A stretch of DNA of 64,000 bases from Polyangiaceae bacterium (GTDB lineage: Bacteria; Myxococcota_A; Polyangia; Polyangiales; Polyangiaceae), in the NCBI GenBank assembly GCA_041389725.1, contig JAWKRG010000015.1, positions 62,001 through 126,000 of the forward strand. The letters are read 5' to 3'. Positions 26,780 to 35,603 of the stretch are shown in pieces (the first letter of the stretch is position 1; every line of letters starts with the position of its first letter). A program made the translations under genes and the position numbers. The notes under the pieces are model-generated. The model made no database searches, had not been told where the DNA came from, and saw only the letters and a list, made by a program, of their open reading frames with translations.

Positions 26780-27463
26780 TCAATCCGGCCGCGGCCGCTT
26801 CTCGTCCAGCAGCGGGATCACTGCCTCCAGGATGCTCGTCGCCACTTCATCCACGTCTCGATCACTGGACAGATGCACGACGTGGTCGTCGGGAACCAGC
26901 GCCTCGGCATGATCGTAGACTTCGACCAAGCGGCGCTGAATCACCGGATCCTCGAACAGCTCCTCGGTGGAGCCGCGTGCGCGCCGTCGCTCTGCCGCGC
27001 GCTCCGCCGGAATGTCGAGCACCAGGGTCAGGTTGGGTCGAAGGGCGCGCGCGTTGAGCTTGCGGATCCACTCCACCGCCGATTCTTCTTCGGGGGCAGT
27101 GACGGACTGGTAGGCCAAGCTGGAAATGTCATAGCGATCCGACACGACGACGGCACCTTCGCGTAGCGCGGGCACGACGAAGGAATCCAAGTGATCGAGA
27201 CGGTCAGCGGCAAACAGCAACGCCATCGTGGACCAGGCGAATGCGCGTGGACCGGCGCTACCGGGCACGAACAGACGCTTTTGCAGCACCTGGCGAATCA
27301 ACCCGCCCACCGGTCCGGTCGTGGGTTCGCACGTGAGCCGCACGTCTCGTCCCTGCTTGGATAGCGTCTTCGCCAAGCGCTTGGCGTGGGTCGTGGTGCC
27401 GGCGCCATCGATGCCTTCGAGCACGATGAACACACCTTGGAAGGGACGCTGGGAGAGAGTCAT
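26780..27463 (-). CDS. tmk: thymidylate kinase
   Basis: 227 aa. It phosphorylates dTMP to dTDP. The P-loop at 17-24 reads GIDGAGTT, in which the usual Lys is replaced by Thr23. The rest of the fold, including SDRYDISSLAYQ and the DIPAERAAERRRARG lid, fits the family. Its ATG overlaps the panC stop (ATGA). The Lys-less P-loop recurs in some dTMP kinases in my recollection, but I cannot confirm this here. Confidence 0.93.
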   Translation of the reverse strand: MTLSQRPFQGVFIVLEGIDGAGTTTHAKRLAKTLSKQGRDVRLTCEPTTGPVGGLIRQVLQKRLFVPGSAGPRAFAWSTMALLFAADRLDHLDSFVVPALREGAVVVSDRYDISSLAYQSVTAPEEESAVEWIRKLNARALRPNLTLVLDIPAERAAERRRARGSTEELFEDPVIQRRLVEVYDHAEALVPDDHVVHLSSDRDVDEVATSILEAVIPLLDEKRPRPD

Positions 27464-28356
27464 GGAACGGGCGGGGGATCCTGACCGAGCACGACATTAT
27501 CGATGAGCCGCGTCGTGCCGGCAAACGCAGCCACCGCCAGCAGGCAACGCTCGGGAACGGGGCCGCTCTCGTCGAAGGGGTCGATGCACTCCGCGTCGGC
27601 CAGGGTGGCATAGTCCGTGCGCAGGCCCGCGCCGAGTAACTCCTGTCGCAGCGGCGCGAGCAGCGCCGCGGCGCTACGCTCTCCCGTGGCGAAGGCCCGC
27701 GACGCCGCGGACAAGCTGCGGGGGATGGCAACGGCGCGGGCGCGATCCTCGGAACTCAGATAGGCGTTGCGCGAGGACAGCGCCAGGCCGTCGGCTTCGC
27801 GTACGATGGGGTGGCCCACGACTTCGACGGGCAGGCCCAGGTCCAGTGCGAGGCGCTCCACGACCTTGAGCTGTTGGTAGTCCTTGCGACCGAACACCGC
27901 CACGCACGCCCCCGTGAGGCAGAATAGCTTCGCGACTACCGTAGCCACACCTTCGAAGTGGCCGGGGCGCGAGCGGCCGCAAAGATGGGTCGTGAGCCCG
28001 GTGACCGTGACGCGCGTGGCATCGCCAGCGGGGTACATCTCTTCGACCGTCGGATTGAAGACGAGCGACGCGCCGTGGTCGCGACACGCTTGCACGTCGC
28101 TCTCGAACGAGCGCGGATACTTCGAGAAGTCTTCGTTCGGGCCGAACTGCGTGGGATTGACGAAAATGCTCACCGCAACTGCGTCTGCATGACGACGAGC
28201 CTCGTCGACCAGCGCCAAGTGACCCGCGTGCAAGGCGCCCATGGTAGGCACCAGCGCCACGCGGCGACCTTCGCGACGCCACCGCTCGCAAGTGTCGCGA
28301 TAGCCGCGGGCGGTACGCTCGATCTGCAAGCTATCCCTCGTCACTCGCCGGACCAT
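27460..28356 (-). CDS. panC: pantoate--beta-alanine ligase
   Basis: 298 aa. It joins pantoate and beta-alanine with ATP in pantothenate synthesis. The nucleotide-binding motif PTMGALHAGHLALV is at about 38-51, followed by SIFVNPTQFGPNEDF and FGRKDYQQLKVV. It overlaps the end of panB by 26 bases, and its own stop overlaps the tmk start. No panD is in the window. Confidence 0.97.
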   Translation of the reverse strand: MVRRVTRDSLQIERTARGYRDTCERWRREGRRVALVPTMGALHAGHLALVDEARRHADAVAVSIFVNPTQFGPNEDFSKYPRSFESDVQACRDHGASLVFNPTVEEMYPAGDATRVTVTGLTTHLCGRSRPGHFEGVATVVAKLFCLTGACVAVFGRKDYQQLKVVERLALDLGLPVEVVGHPIVREADGLALSSRNAYLSSEDRARAVAIPRSLSAASRAFATGERSAAALLAPLRQELLGAGLRTDYATLADAECIDPFDESGPVPERCLLAVAAFAGTTRLIDNVVLGQDPPPVP

Positions 28357-29227
28357 AGCCCGGTGGCGCGGAGCGCACGACTGCCTTGGCGCCCGTCGGA
28401 TCCCCAGGGTTGTCCGCCTTCTTCATGCCGAAGCTGTGCGCGGCATCTGGAAAGGTGCCGCCCTGGACTTCGTGCACGTAGGCTTCCGTCGCGGCGACGA
28501 TGGCGTCCCCGAGCTCCGCGAAGCGCTTGACGAACTTGGGCTTGATGTCGCGGTACATGCCGAGAAAGTCGTAGCAGACCAGTACTTGGCCATCGCAGTG
28601 CGGACCGGCACCGATGCCGATGGTCGGGACGCCGACGCTCTCCGTGATGCGCCGCCCCAAATCTGCGGGTAGCCCTTCCAGAACGATCGAGTACGCGCCG
28701 GCTTCTTCCAAGGCCTGCGCGTCTGCCAAAACGCGAGCCGCCGCGTCTTCGCGCTGCCCCTGCACACGAAAGCCACCCATGGCGTGCACGGACTGCGGCG
28801 TGAGCCCGACGTGACCCATCACGGGAATGCCGGCGTCCACGATCCGGCGCACGTGTTCGGCGACGGTCTGTCCACCTTCGAGCTTCACCGCTTCGAAGCC
28901 GCCAGTCTTGAGCATCGTGCCCGCAGCGTCGAGCGCACGTTCGGGTGAAACTTGGAAAGTCATGAAGGGCATGTCCCCCACCACTTGAGCGCGGCGCGCA
29001 GCGCGCGCCACCGCGCGTCCGTGGTAGCAGATCTCCTCCAAAGTCACGGGCAAGGTGTTGGCCAATCCTTGCACCACCATGCCCACGGAGTCGCCGACGA
29101 GCAGGATATCGGCGCCACCCTGATCGAGCAGCCGCGCCATGGTCGCGTCATAGGCGGTGAGCATGGCGATCTTCGGCCCCTGACCCTTGCGGGCGACAAC
29201 CGCCGGAACAGTGACTTTTTCGGCCAT
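28331..29227 (-). CDS. panB: 3-methyl-2-oxobutanoate hydroxymethyltransferase
   Basis: 298 aa from the ATG at 29227. It makes ketopantoate. LTAYDATMARLLDQGG, DILLVGDSVGMV, GHVGLTPQ and GIGAGPHCDGQVLV are family signatures. The reading frame is open far upstream to 30856, but that extension is antisense to the next gene and has the codon character of a shadow. GAGG lies four bases before the chosen ATG. Last residues read GYGPASDEG. First gene of the panB-panC-tmk operon. Confidence 0.97.
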   Translation of the reverse strand: MAEKVTVPAVVARKGQGPKIAMLTAYDATMARLLDQGGADILLVGDSVGMVVQGLANTLPVTLEEICYHGRAVARAARRAQVVGDMPFMTFQVSPERALDAAGTMLKTGGFEAVKLEGGQTVAEHVRRIVDAGIPVMGHVGLTPQSVHAMGGFRVQGQREDAAARVLADAQALEEAGAYSIVLEGLPADLGRRITESVGVPTIGIGAGPHCDGQVLVCYDFLGMYRDIKPKFVKRFAELGDAIVAATEAYVHEVQGGTFPDAAHSFGMKKADNPGDPTGAKAVVRSAPPGYGPASDEG

Positions 29228-29329
29228 GGCTCCTCTTCGCCCCCCTTTATCCGGTTTTCGGCCAGCCGCAAAACCCCCCGGCGCCTGCAGGGGTGAGGGC
29301 GGCCCCTGGCGTCGGCGCGGAACCGGCGT

Positions 29330-29335
29330 TAATTT
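29330..29335 (+). promoter_or_regulatory. -10-like hexamer TAATTT
   Basis: TAATTT ends seven bases before the ATG at 29343, in the 115-base divergent gap with panB. Confidence 0.4.
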
Positions 29336-29342
29336 GGGACCC

Positions 29343-31148
29343 ATGGTGCCCGAAACTGGCGGGAGCAGTGAATTCAAGGGTCGTTTCTCCCGACTGGCGC
29401 GCGCAGTCCGCAGTCGCCTACTGGCGCGACAGCTTCTGACCGGTGCGAGCCTCGGGCTCCTGGCCGCCGCCGGTGCCGCCGCAGTGTTGTGGTGGCAGCG
29501 CTTTCCCCAGTACCGCTGGTGGGGGTTTGGGCTAGCCGGGATCGGCGCGGTGCTGGCGGTGGTGTTCGCGCGCCGCGGGCGCTGGAGTGATTCCCACGTC
29601 GCGATGTTTCTCGACGCGAAGCTCGGCTCCAAGGAGGCGATCAGCACCGCGGTGGAGCTGAACAGCGAGGAGGGCGCGTCCCACGTGGTGATTCGCGACG
29701 CCACGCGCGCCCTGGACAGCGCGGACGCGCGGCGCGCGCGACCCCGTGTGCTGTCACGCCTGCACGTGCTGGGCCCCGTGGGTGCCGCCGCCGTGACGTA
29801 TCTGTGTTTGATCCCCGCGCGGCCCGTGCCTCCCCCGGATGCACCGCCGCCGGGCGCCGAGATGGTGCAGCTCGCAGAACTGCTGGGACTCGAAAAGATC
29901 GAAGCCCTGGAGAAGCTCGATGCTCGCGACGCAGCCCAAGAACAGCGACTCAAGAAGATCGCCGAGGAAGCGAAGAAGCTCCGCGCCGATCTGGCCAAGG
30001 GCATGGAGAAGCGGGAAGCACAGTCGCGTATCGCGAAGCTGCGCGACGACATCGCCTCGGAGCGCTTGAAGCTGACCGACGAGAAGAGCCGCCCTGGCCT
30101 CGAAGCCGCGGTGGCCAAGCTCAACAAGAGCCCGCACCTGAAGGACGCCGCAAAGGCGCTCGGGGACGGCGACTTGGTCGCCTTCGACAAGGAAATGCAA
30201 CGGTTGGCAAACTTGGCGGAAGAAGGCGACCGCAAAGCCGCAAAAGAAGCCCTGGAAGAGGCGAAGAAGGCCGCCAAGGCGAAGGGGGCCGAGGCCTTGG
30301 CCGAAGCCCTGGAGCAACAACAAAAGAAATTCGAAGAGCGCGAGGGCAAAGCCGAGGCGTTGCGAGAGCTCGCGAAGGAACTGGGCGATGCGGGCAAGCT
30401 GACCCCCGAGCAGATGGAGGACTTGGAGGAGTTTGGTCGCTCAGGCGATCCCGAGGCAGGTCGCCGGCTCGCCGAGTCGATGAACAAAGCCCTGGAGGGT
30501 CTGACACCCGAAGAACGCAAGCGTCTCGCCGAGAAGCTGCGCAAGCAGATGGAAAAGGGTGGAAAAGACGGCAGCATGGATCCGATGACGAAGCAGCAGA
30601 TGGAGGAGCTGCAGAAGCGCCTTTCCACGCCCGAAGGACAGAAGCAGCTGCAAGAGCAACTGCGCGAGATGGCGAAAGAAGATCCGAGCGGTGACGCGGA
30701 GCGAGAGAAGGGGCTCGACGACGCGGAGCGCGGAGGTGCCGAGGCCGAGCAAGGACTAGGCGGTATGCCAATGCCGATGCCGGGCGGACCGCAACAAGGC
30801 CCAGGCGACAACGGCAAACAACCTGGCAGCGACAAGGGCAAGGGCAACGACGGCAAACAGGCAGGCGGAACAGGAAGTCACAAAGACAAGGGCAAGGGCG
30901 ACCACAAAGGTCAGACGCCCAGCCTCAAGGGCAACGAGCTTCGTTCCAAAGCAAATGCGAAGGTGAACCCCGGTGTGCCCCTGGATGGGACGACCCTGGG
31001 CCGCTCCGCGGCGCGGCCCGGCGAAACGGCCAATCGCGCCGGCACTGGATCCCTGGGCCAGGTAGCGCCGGGCGAAATGAGCGGCGTGGAGCGCTCGGAC
31101 GTCCCCGAGGAATACCGCGAGCAGGTGGGGCGCTACTTCCAGCCCTAG
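29343..31148 (+). CDS. coiled-coil membrane protein, first gene of the MoxR/VWA cluster
   Basis: 601 aa from the ATG at 29343. Residues 35-80 hold two membrane helices and residues 140-160 one more. From about residue 170 on, the protein is almost entirely charged helical coiled coil, rich in Lys, Glu and Ala. A Gly/Lys/Asp-rich low-complexity region near 475-540 leads to a Pro-containing tail ending in REQVGRYFQP. DUF4175-type proteins of MoxR clusters have this layout, though I cannot confirm the family here. It is probably a periplasmic rod or structural partner. An 80-base gap separates it from moxR. Confidence 0.72.
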   Translation: MVPETGGSSEFKGRFSRLARAVRSRLLARQLLTGASLGLLAAAGAAAVLWWQRFPQYRWWGFGLAGIGAVLAVVFARRGRWSDSHVAMFLDAKLGSKEAISTAVELNSEEGASHVVIRDATRALDSADARRARPRVLSRLHVLGPVGAAAVTYLCLIPARPVPPPDAPPPGAEMVQLAELLGLEKIEALEKLDARDAAQEQRLKKIAEEAKKLRADLAKGMEKREAQSRIAKLRDDIASERLKLTDEKSRPGLEAAVAKLNKSPHLKDAAKALGDGDLVAFDKEMQRLANLAEEGDRKAAKEALEEAKKAAKAKGAEALAEALEQQQKKFEEREGKAEALRELAKELGDAGKLTPEQMEDLEEFGRSGDPEAGRRLAESMNKALEGLTPEERKRLAEKLRKQMEKGGKDGSMDPMTKQQMEELQKRLSTPEGQKQLQEQLREMAKEDPSGDAEREKGLDDAERGGAEAEQGLGGMPMPMPGGPQQGPGDNGKQPGSDKGKGNDGKQAGGTGSHKDKGKGDHKGQTPSLKGNELRSKANAKVNPGVPLDGTTLGRSAARPGETANRAGTGSLGQVAPGEMSGVERSDVPEEYREQVGRYFQP

Positions 31149-31156
31149 CCCGGTGT

Positions 31157-31179
31157 CGAGCAGTCTTGGCAAGGTCAGA
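31157..31179 (+). repeat. 23-base element after the coiled-coil gene, copy 1
   Basis: The 23-mer begins CGAGCAGTCTTGGCA and lies eight bases after the stop at 31148. It matches 20 of 23 positions with 44228-44250, which sits at the same offset after another stop. Confidence 0.45.
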
Positions 31180-31211
31180 TCCAGGTGGCTGAAAAACCGG
31201 CCCATCCGCGC

Positions 31212-31217
31212 TAGTCT
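31212..31217 (+). promoter_or_regulatory. -10-like hexamer TAGTCT before moxR
   Basis: TAGTCT ends eleven bases before the ATG at 31229. Confidence 0.4.
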
Positions 31218-31228
31218 CGCCCGCGCGC

Positions 31229-32269
31229 ATGACCCAGCCAGCCCAAGACGCCTTCGCGGCGCGCCTCGACCACGCAAGAGAGACTAGCGGACGGCTGAGA
31301 GCCGCCATTGCGACCGTCATCGTCGGTCAAGAGAGCGTCGTCGAGCAGGTGCTGTGGGCACTGGTCGCGGGGGGTCACGTGCTGTTGGAAGGCGCACCGG
31401 GATTGGGCAAGACCCTCTTGGTGCGGACCCTGGCGTCGTCGCTCGACCTGCGCTTTTCGCGCATCCAGTTCACGCCGGATCTCATGCCGAGCGACGTGAC
31501 GGGAACCAACGTGCTCGTGATGGACGCCCAGGGGGCGAGTGCCGGGCGTTTCGAACTGCACCGCGGTCCCATCTTCGGGCAGGTCATCCTGGCCGACGAG
31601 ATCAATCGCGCGACGCCGAAGACGCAAAGCGCACTGCTCGAAGCCATGCAGGAGCACGCAGTGACCATCGCGGGCACTCGCCACGTGTTGGAAGAACCGT
31701 TCTTCGTGCTGGCGACCGAGAACCCCATCGAGATGGAAGGCACCTACCCGCTGCCCGAAGCACAGCTGGACCGCTTCTTGTTGAAAGTGATGGTCCCCTC
31801 CCCCGACCAGGAAGTGCTGACCAGTATTCTCAGTCGAACCACTGGGCACATGGTGCAGGCACCCACCGCGGTGTTGCATCGTGATGACGTCTTGGCACTT
31901 CGCAGCTTGTGCCGCGACATTGCCATCGCCGAGCCGGTGCTTGCCTACGCGGCGCGCTTGGTGACGGCCAGCGCGCCTGAAACGCCTAGCGCGCCCGACA
32001 TCGTCCGTCGCGCCATTCGCTACGGCGCGGGCGTTCGCGGCGGCCAGGCCTTGGTGCTGTGCGCAAAGGCGCTGGCGCTTCTGGAGGGCCGGGCCCAAGT
32101 CGCCTTCAGCGACATTCAGCGCGTGGCTCTCCCCGTCTTGCGCCATCGAATGATTCGTAGCTTCGAAGGCGAAGCCGACGGCGTCACGACGGACCAGGTG
32201 ATCGCCGAGTTGGTGAAGATCGTGCCGACTCGGCCGGAAGCAGTGCAGCAGGCCGTGCAAGGGGGGTGA
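31229..32269 (+). CDS. MoxR-family AAA+ ATPase
   Basis: 346 aa. It is a chaperone-like ATPase that usually acts on VWA-domain partners to assemble or activate complexes. Walker A GAPGLGKT is at 55-62, Walker B VILADE at 119-124, and the sensor segment after FFVLATENPIE matches the family. Length is typical for MoxR. The next gene's ATG overlaps its stop, so translation is coupled. Its likely partners are DUF58, BatA-like and VWA proteins in the same cluster. Confidence 0.96.
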   Translation: MTQPAQDAFAARLDHARETSGRLRAAIATVIVGQESVVEQVLWALVAGGHVLLEGAPGLGKTLLVRTLASSLDLRFSRIQFTPDLMPSDVTGTNVLVMDAQGASAGRFELHRGPIFGQVILADEINRATPKTQSALLEAMQEHAVTIAGTRHVLEEPFFVLATENPIEMEGTYPLPEAQLDRFLLKVMVPSPDQEVLTSILSRTTGHMVQAPTAVLHRDDVLALRSLCRDIAIAEPVLAYAARLVTASAPETPSAPDIVRRAIRYGAGVRGGQALVLCAKALALLEGRAQVAFSDIQRVALPVLRHRMIRSFEGEADGVTTDQVIAELVKIVPTRPEAVQQAVQGG

Positions 32270-34362
32270 TGAAACACCCCTCACCACCGCGCGGAGCTGC
32301 GGTCCGCACACTGCTGCGCTTCCTCGCCACCGCCGTGGCCGTGATGGTGCTGTCCGCCTCCCCGCACAGCAGCGCCAGCGGCAAGAGCCTCTTGCTCGGG
32401 GCGCAGCTGCTGCTGGGCCGGGACGCCCCCGGGAGCGCTGGTTGGTTCGGCTGCATCGTGCAACTGGAGAATCAGACCGACTCCCAGCTCGAAGGCGTGG
32501 TGGAGCTCGTCAGCGAGATGCCCTTTCGCTCCAACGAAGGCCGCGTGGTGGTGCAGGCGCCCTTCGCCATCGCGGGCAAGGGCAGAGTGAACGTGGAGCT
32601 GCCAACTCACGGCTTTCGCCACACCACACCCGGCATCGAAGTGACGGCGAAGGACAACAAAGGCGAGGTGCTGGCCAGCTACACTTTGCCCGAACCTCGC
32701 ATGCCCGAGCCCCTCTTGTACGAGCTGGTCACGACCAGCAAGTTGAGCGCCGGGCTGAGCGGCAAGCGCGTTGCGGTGCGCGGCAGTCGCCTGCGCGGCA
32801 GCTACGGCCCCCCCATGCTGGCCCTCGGCTATCCCGCGACCCTGCACGCCAGCGGGGATCTCGCGTTGCCCACGCGTGCGTCCGGCTACGCACCGGCATC
32901 TCTGGTGGTCGCCAAGAGCGAAGCCGTGACGCGGCTCACGGGACCAGCCTTGGCAGCGTTGACCAATTGGGTACTGGGGGGCGGTGCGCTCGCGATTCAC
33001 GTCAGCCGTCCCGAAGATTTGCGAAGCGCCACGCTGCAGGCGTTGGTGGGTGGGCCCATGCGCACCGCCGCAGTGGGCGCCGAGCTGAAGGCGAAGACCG
33101 AGTTCATCGTGCCCTCGGAGAGCTCGTCGCCCTACGGGCGCCGCGGTTTCGGATCCACGATGCGCGTCGAGTCGTCGCCGGGAGAGGCCGTGGCCGGAGA
33201 GCTGACCAGCTACGCGGGCGGCAACTTGGAGCCAAGCCCCTGGGGAGCCTCGGCGAGCTATGGCCTTGGCGAAGTGCACTTGCTGCCCTTCGACGCCACG
33301 AAAGAGAGCCACGTCAACGATCCCTGGGTTCAGTACAAGCTACTGGATTTGGTGCGACATGCTTGGACGCGACAGAACGCCGTGGCCTTCCCGCACGGGC
33401 TGGAAGCGCTGGACTCCAGCGGCACCGATGACGTGCGAAAGGTACTGGACCCAAACGAGGGCGCCCGCTGGGCCATCGTCGTCGCGTTGCTGCTGCTCAT
33501 GATCTACGCGGTGGTGGCAGGCCCCGTGAACTTCCTGATGGCAACCCGCCGCGGCAAACCCCTGCGCGCTCTGTGGCACCTGCCGATCTGGGCGGCGGGT
33601 ACGCTGATACTGATCGTCGGACTGGGCACCGTCGCCAAGGGCGTGGTCGGGCGCTCTCGTCATCTGTCCCTGATCGAGGCGGGTGCGGGCATGTCGCGGG
33701 GCTCCATCCTGCGCTATCGCGGCTTCTTCGCGTCCAGCTCGGAAGAGCTCGTGGTTCGAGGCAACACGCAGGAGAGCGTGCTCGACGTGTACGGCGAGAG
33801 CGAAAACGCTGAACGCGTTCTGGTCATCGATCGCGACGGCGTACGGCTGGAAAAGCTACACGCCAAACCGTGGCAAACGGTGGTCGTGCGCGAAGACGCC
33901 TTCGTGAAGTTGGGCGGCGGTGTGAGCTTGGTCGAGCAGAACAAAGAGCTGGTGGTCGTCAACCGCTCCGCCCGGGACTTGCGTGCCGCCATCGTGAAGC
34001 TCCCGGGAGGCGATGCGTACTTCTTCGATCGAATCGCCGACGGGCAAACCGTGAAGGCCACCGACGGAAAGAAGGTCGCGGGCACGATAGGTGCGCCGAG
34101 CCACAGCAGCGCCGCGCCGAGCAGCCACTCCCTGGATCTACCGGTGTTCTCGAAGTTGGTAGAGGAGTCCGTCGAAGGTGGAGGCGCGGCTTGGCAGGCG
34201 CTGGAAGCCTCGGCGCGAAACGAAGTGGACTGGTGGCCGTCGGACGTCCCGGTGTTGATCGCGCAGGTAGAGGGTGGCGAGGGCCGCAGCAGCGATTCGG
34301 GACTGAAACTGGATTCGGACCGCGTCATGTTGCGCGTGGTTGGCTACGGAGGCGTGCCTTGA
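32266..34362 (+). CDS. large membrane protein of the MoxR/VWA cluster
   Basis: 698 aa. A signal peptide or N-terminal helix (residues 15-32) is followed by a large extracytoplasmic part with no named domain; LAALTNWVLGGGALAIHV around residue 230 resembles the glutamine-amidotransferase-like core of Bat-cluster proteins. Two membrane helices sit near residues 405-425 and 438-458, and a further 230-residue domain follows. It overlaps moxR upstream by ATGA and the ABC ATPase downstream by TTGA, so it is a central link in this operon. Role inferred as an envelope scaffold. Confidence 0.75.
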   Translation: MMKHPSPPRGAAVRTLLRFLATAVAVMVLSASPHSSASGKSLLLGAQLLLGRDAPGSAGWFGCIVQLENQTDSQLEGVVELVSEMPFRSNEGRVVVQAPFAIAGKGRVNVELPTHGFRHTTPGIEVTAKDNKGEVLASYTLPEPRMPEPLLYELVTTSKLSAGLSGKRVAVRGSRLRGSYGPPMLALGYPATLHASGDLALPTRASGYAPASLVVAKSEAVTRLTGPALAALTNWVLGGGALAIHVSRPEDLRSATLQALVGGPMRTAAVGAELKAKTEFIVPSESSSPYGRRGFGSTMRVESSPGEAVAGELTSYAGGNLEPSPWGASASYGLGEVHLLPFDATKESHVNDPWVQYKLLDLVRHAWTRQNAVAFPHGLEALDSSGTDDVRKVLDPNEGARWAIVVALLLLMIYAVVAGPVNFLMATRRGKPLRALWHLPIWAAGTLILIVGLGTVAKGVVGRSRHLSLIEAGAGMSRGSILRYRGFFASSSEELVVRGNTQESVLDVYGESENAERVLVIDRDGVRLEKLHAKPWQTVVVREDAFVKLGGGVSLVEQNKELVVVNRSARDLRAAIVKLPGGDAYFFDRIADGQTVKATDGKKVAGTIGAPSHSSAAPSSHSLDLPVFSKLVEESVEGGGAAWQALEASARNEVDWWPSDVPVLIAQVEGGEGRSSDSGLKLDSDRVMLRVVGYGGVP

Positions 34363-35603
34363 GCCTCGCCGCACCGACTCCCGCGATTCGTGTCCGCCAC
34401 CTGTGGCATCGCTACGGCAACATGGACGTGCTGCGCGACGTCAGCTTCGACGTGGGCCACGGCGAGATCTTCGGCTTCATCGGTCCCAACGGGGCCGGGA
34501 AGACGACGACGATCCGCATCATGGCGACGCTGCTCGATCCCATGGCCGGGCGCGTGGAGGTCGACGGCTACGACGTTGCCATCGATCCGGATCGCGTGCG
34601 TCGCCTGGTGGGCTACATGCCAGACCACGCGGGAGTCTACGAGCGCATCACGGTACGCGAGTACTTGGAGTTCTTCGCCGACGCCTACGTCGTACCCAAC
34701 ATCGATGTCGTGGACGCCGTCATCGAGCTCACGGATCTAGGCAATCTGCAGCACCGACTCGTTGCGGCGCTTAGCAAGGGCATGAAGCAGCGCTTGGGGC
34801 TCGCGCGCATTCTGCTGCACGACCCCAAGGTACTGATCTTGGACGAGCCGGCCAGCGACTTGGACCCCCGGGCCCGCATCGAGATCCGCGACTTGCTGCT
34901 CGAACTGCGCGAGCTCGGCAAGACCATCTTCCTCTCGAGTCACATCCTCACCGAGCTCTCCGACGTCTGCACTTCGGTAGGGATCCTGGAACGCGGGCGC
35001 CTGGTCGTGGCAGGCCCGATAGGGGAAATCGCCGAACGGCTGCAAGCGCAACGTGAGGCCAGCGAGGTGGGACTCACCCCCGAACAGATGCCGTCCACGA
35101 CGCACGAGTTCGCCCCGCCCCCATCATCGCGAGCACTGGGCGGAGGCAGCGTGCCCACGACCGAACGACTGCCCGAGGTGGGAGCGTACGACGCCGCGAC
35201 CACCGGGCTGGCAGGCGCAGCGCAGACTGGGGCAGAAGCACCCCTCGGCCCTGCTGCTCACCTCCCTGGTGGTATGGCAGCGCCAGGCGCGATGGCGCCC
35301 GTGCCCCCCACGATCACCGCGGGCGGAGCCGCCATCCCTGGCACCGCGCGCAAGCGCTTGAAGCTCCGCGTGCTCGGGGATTCGCGTCTGGTCGTGCAAT
35401 TGATCGCGGGAGGTACCGGGATCTCGAGCGTGGAGCCAGGTCCGGGCGGACAGCTGACCGTGCAGTACTCCGGTGACGACCGCTTCGTGGCGGACGTGGT
35501 GCGCCATCTGGTCGCGAGTGGCGTCGGCGTGGTCGGCGTCGAGGCAGAACGCAACGAACTCGAGCGGATCTTCCTCGAGGTCACGCGAGGAGATCTGGGA
35601 TGA
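34359..35603 (+). CDS. ABC-2 type transporter ATPase with a low-complexity insert
   Basis: 414 aa from a TTG at 34359 that overlaps the preceding stop. Walker A GPNGAGKT is at 42-49, the signature reads LSKGMKQRLGLA, and Walker B is VLILDEP, all matching drug- and lipid-export type ATPases (GldA/CcmA-like). Residues 230-325 are a Pro/Ala/Gly-rich low-complexity stretch, absent from normal members. The last 85 residues resemble the DUF4162-like C-terminal domain. The permease ATG overlaps its stop. The insert may be a linker tethering the tail. Confidence 0.9.
   Translation: MSLAAPTPAIRVRHLWHRYGNMDVLRDVSFDVGHGEIFGFIGPNGAGKTTTIRIMATLLDPMAGRVEVDGYDVAIDPDRVRRLVGYMPDHAGVYERITVREYLEFFADAYVVPNIDVVDAVIELTDLGNLQHRLVAALSKGMKQRLGLARILLHDPKVLILDEPASDLDPRARIEIRDLLLELRELGKTIFLSSHILTELSDVCTSVGILERGRLVVAGPIGEIAERLQAQREASEVGLTPEQMPSTTHEFAPPPSSRALGGGSVPTTERLPEVGAYDAATTGLAGAAQTGAEAPLGPAAHLPGGMAAPGAMAPVPPTITAGGAAIPGTARKRLKLRVLGDSRLVVQLIAGGTGISSVEPGPGGQLTVQYSGDDRFVADVVRHLVASGVGVVGVEAERNELERIFLEVTRGDLG

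Noticed and set aside
29228..30856. Long minus-strand extension of panB (over 540 codons)
   Set aside because: It is antisense to the coiled-coil gene, rich in Ser and Phe as expected of a shadow of Lys/Glu-rich coding sequence, and the panB start at 29227 is well supported.
33870..34358. Longer start for the ABC-2 ATPase
   Set aside because: The extension is in the wrong frame over the membrane protein gene; the ATPase fold begins right after the TTG at 34359.
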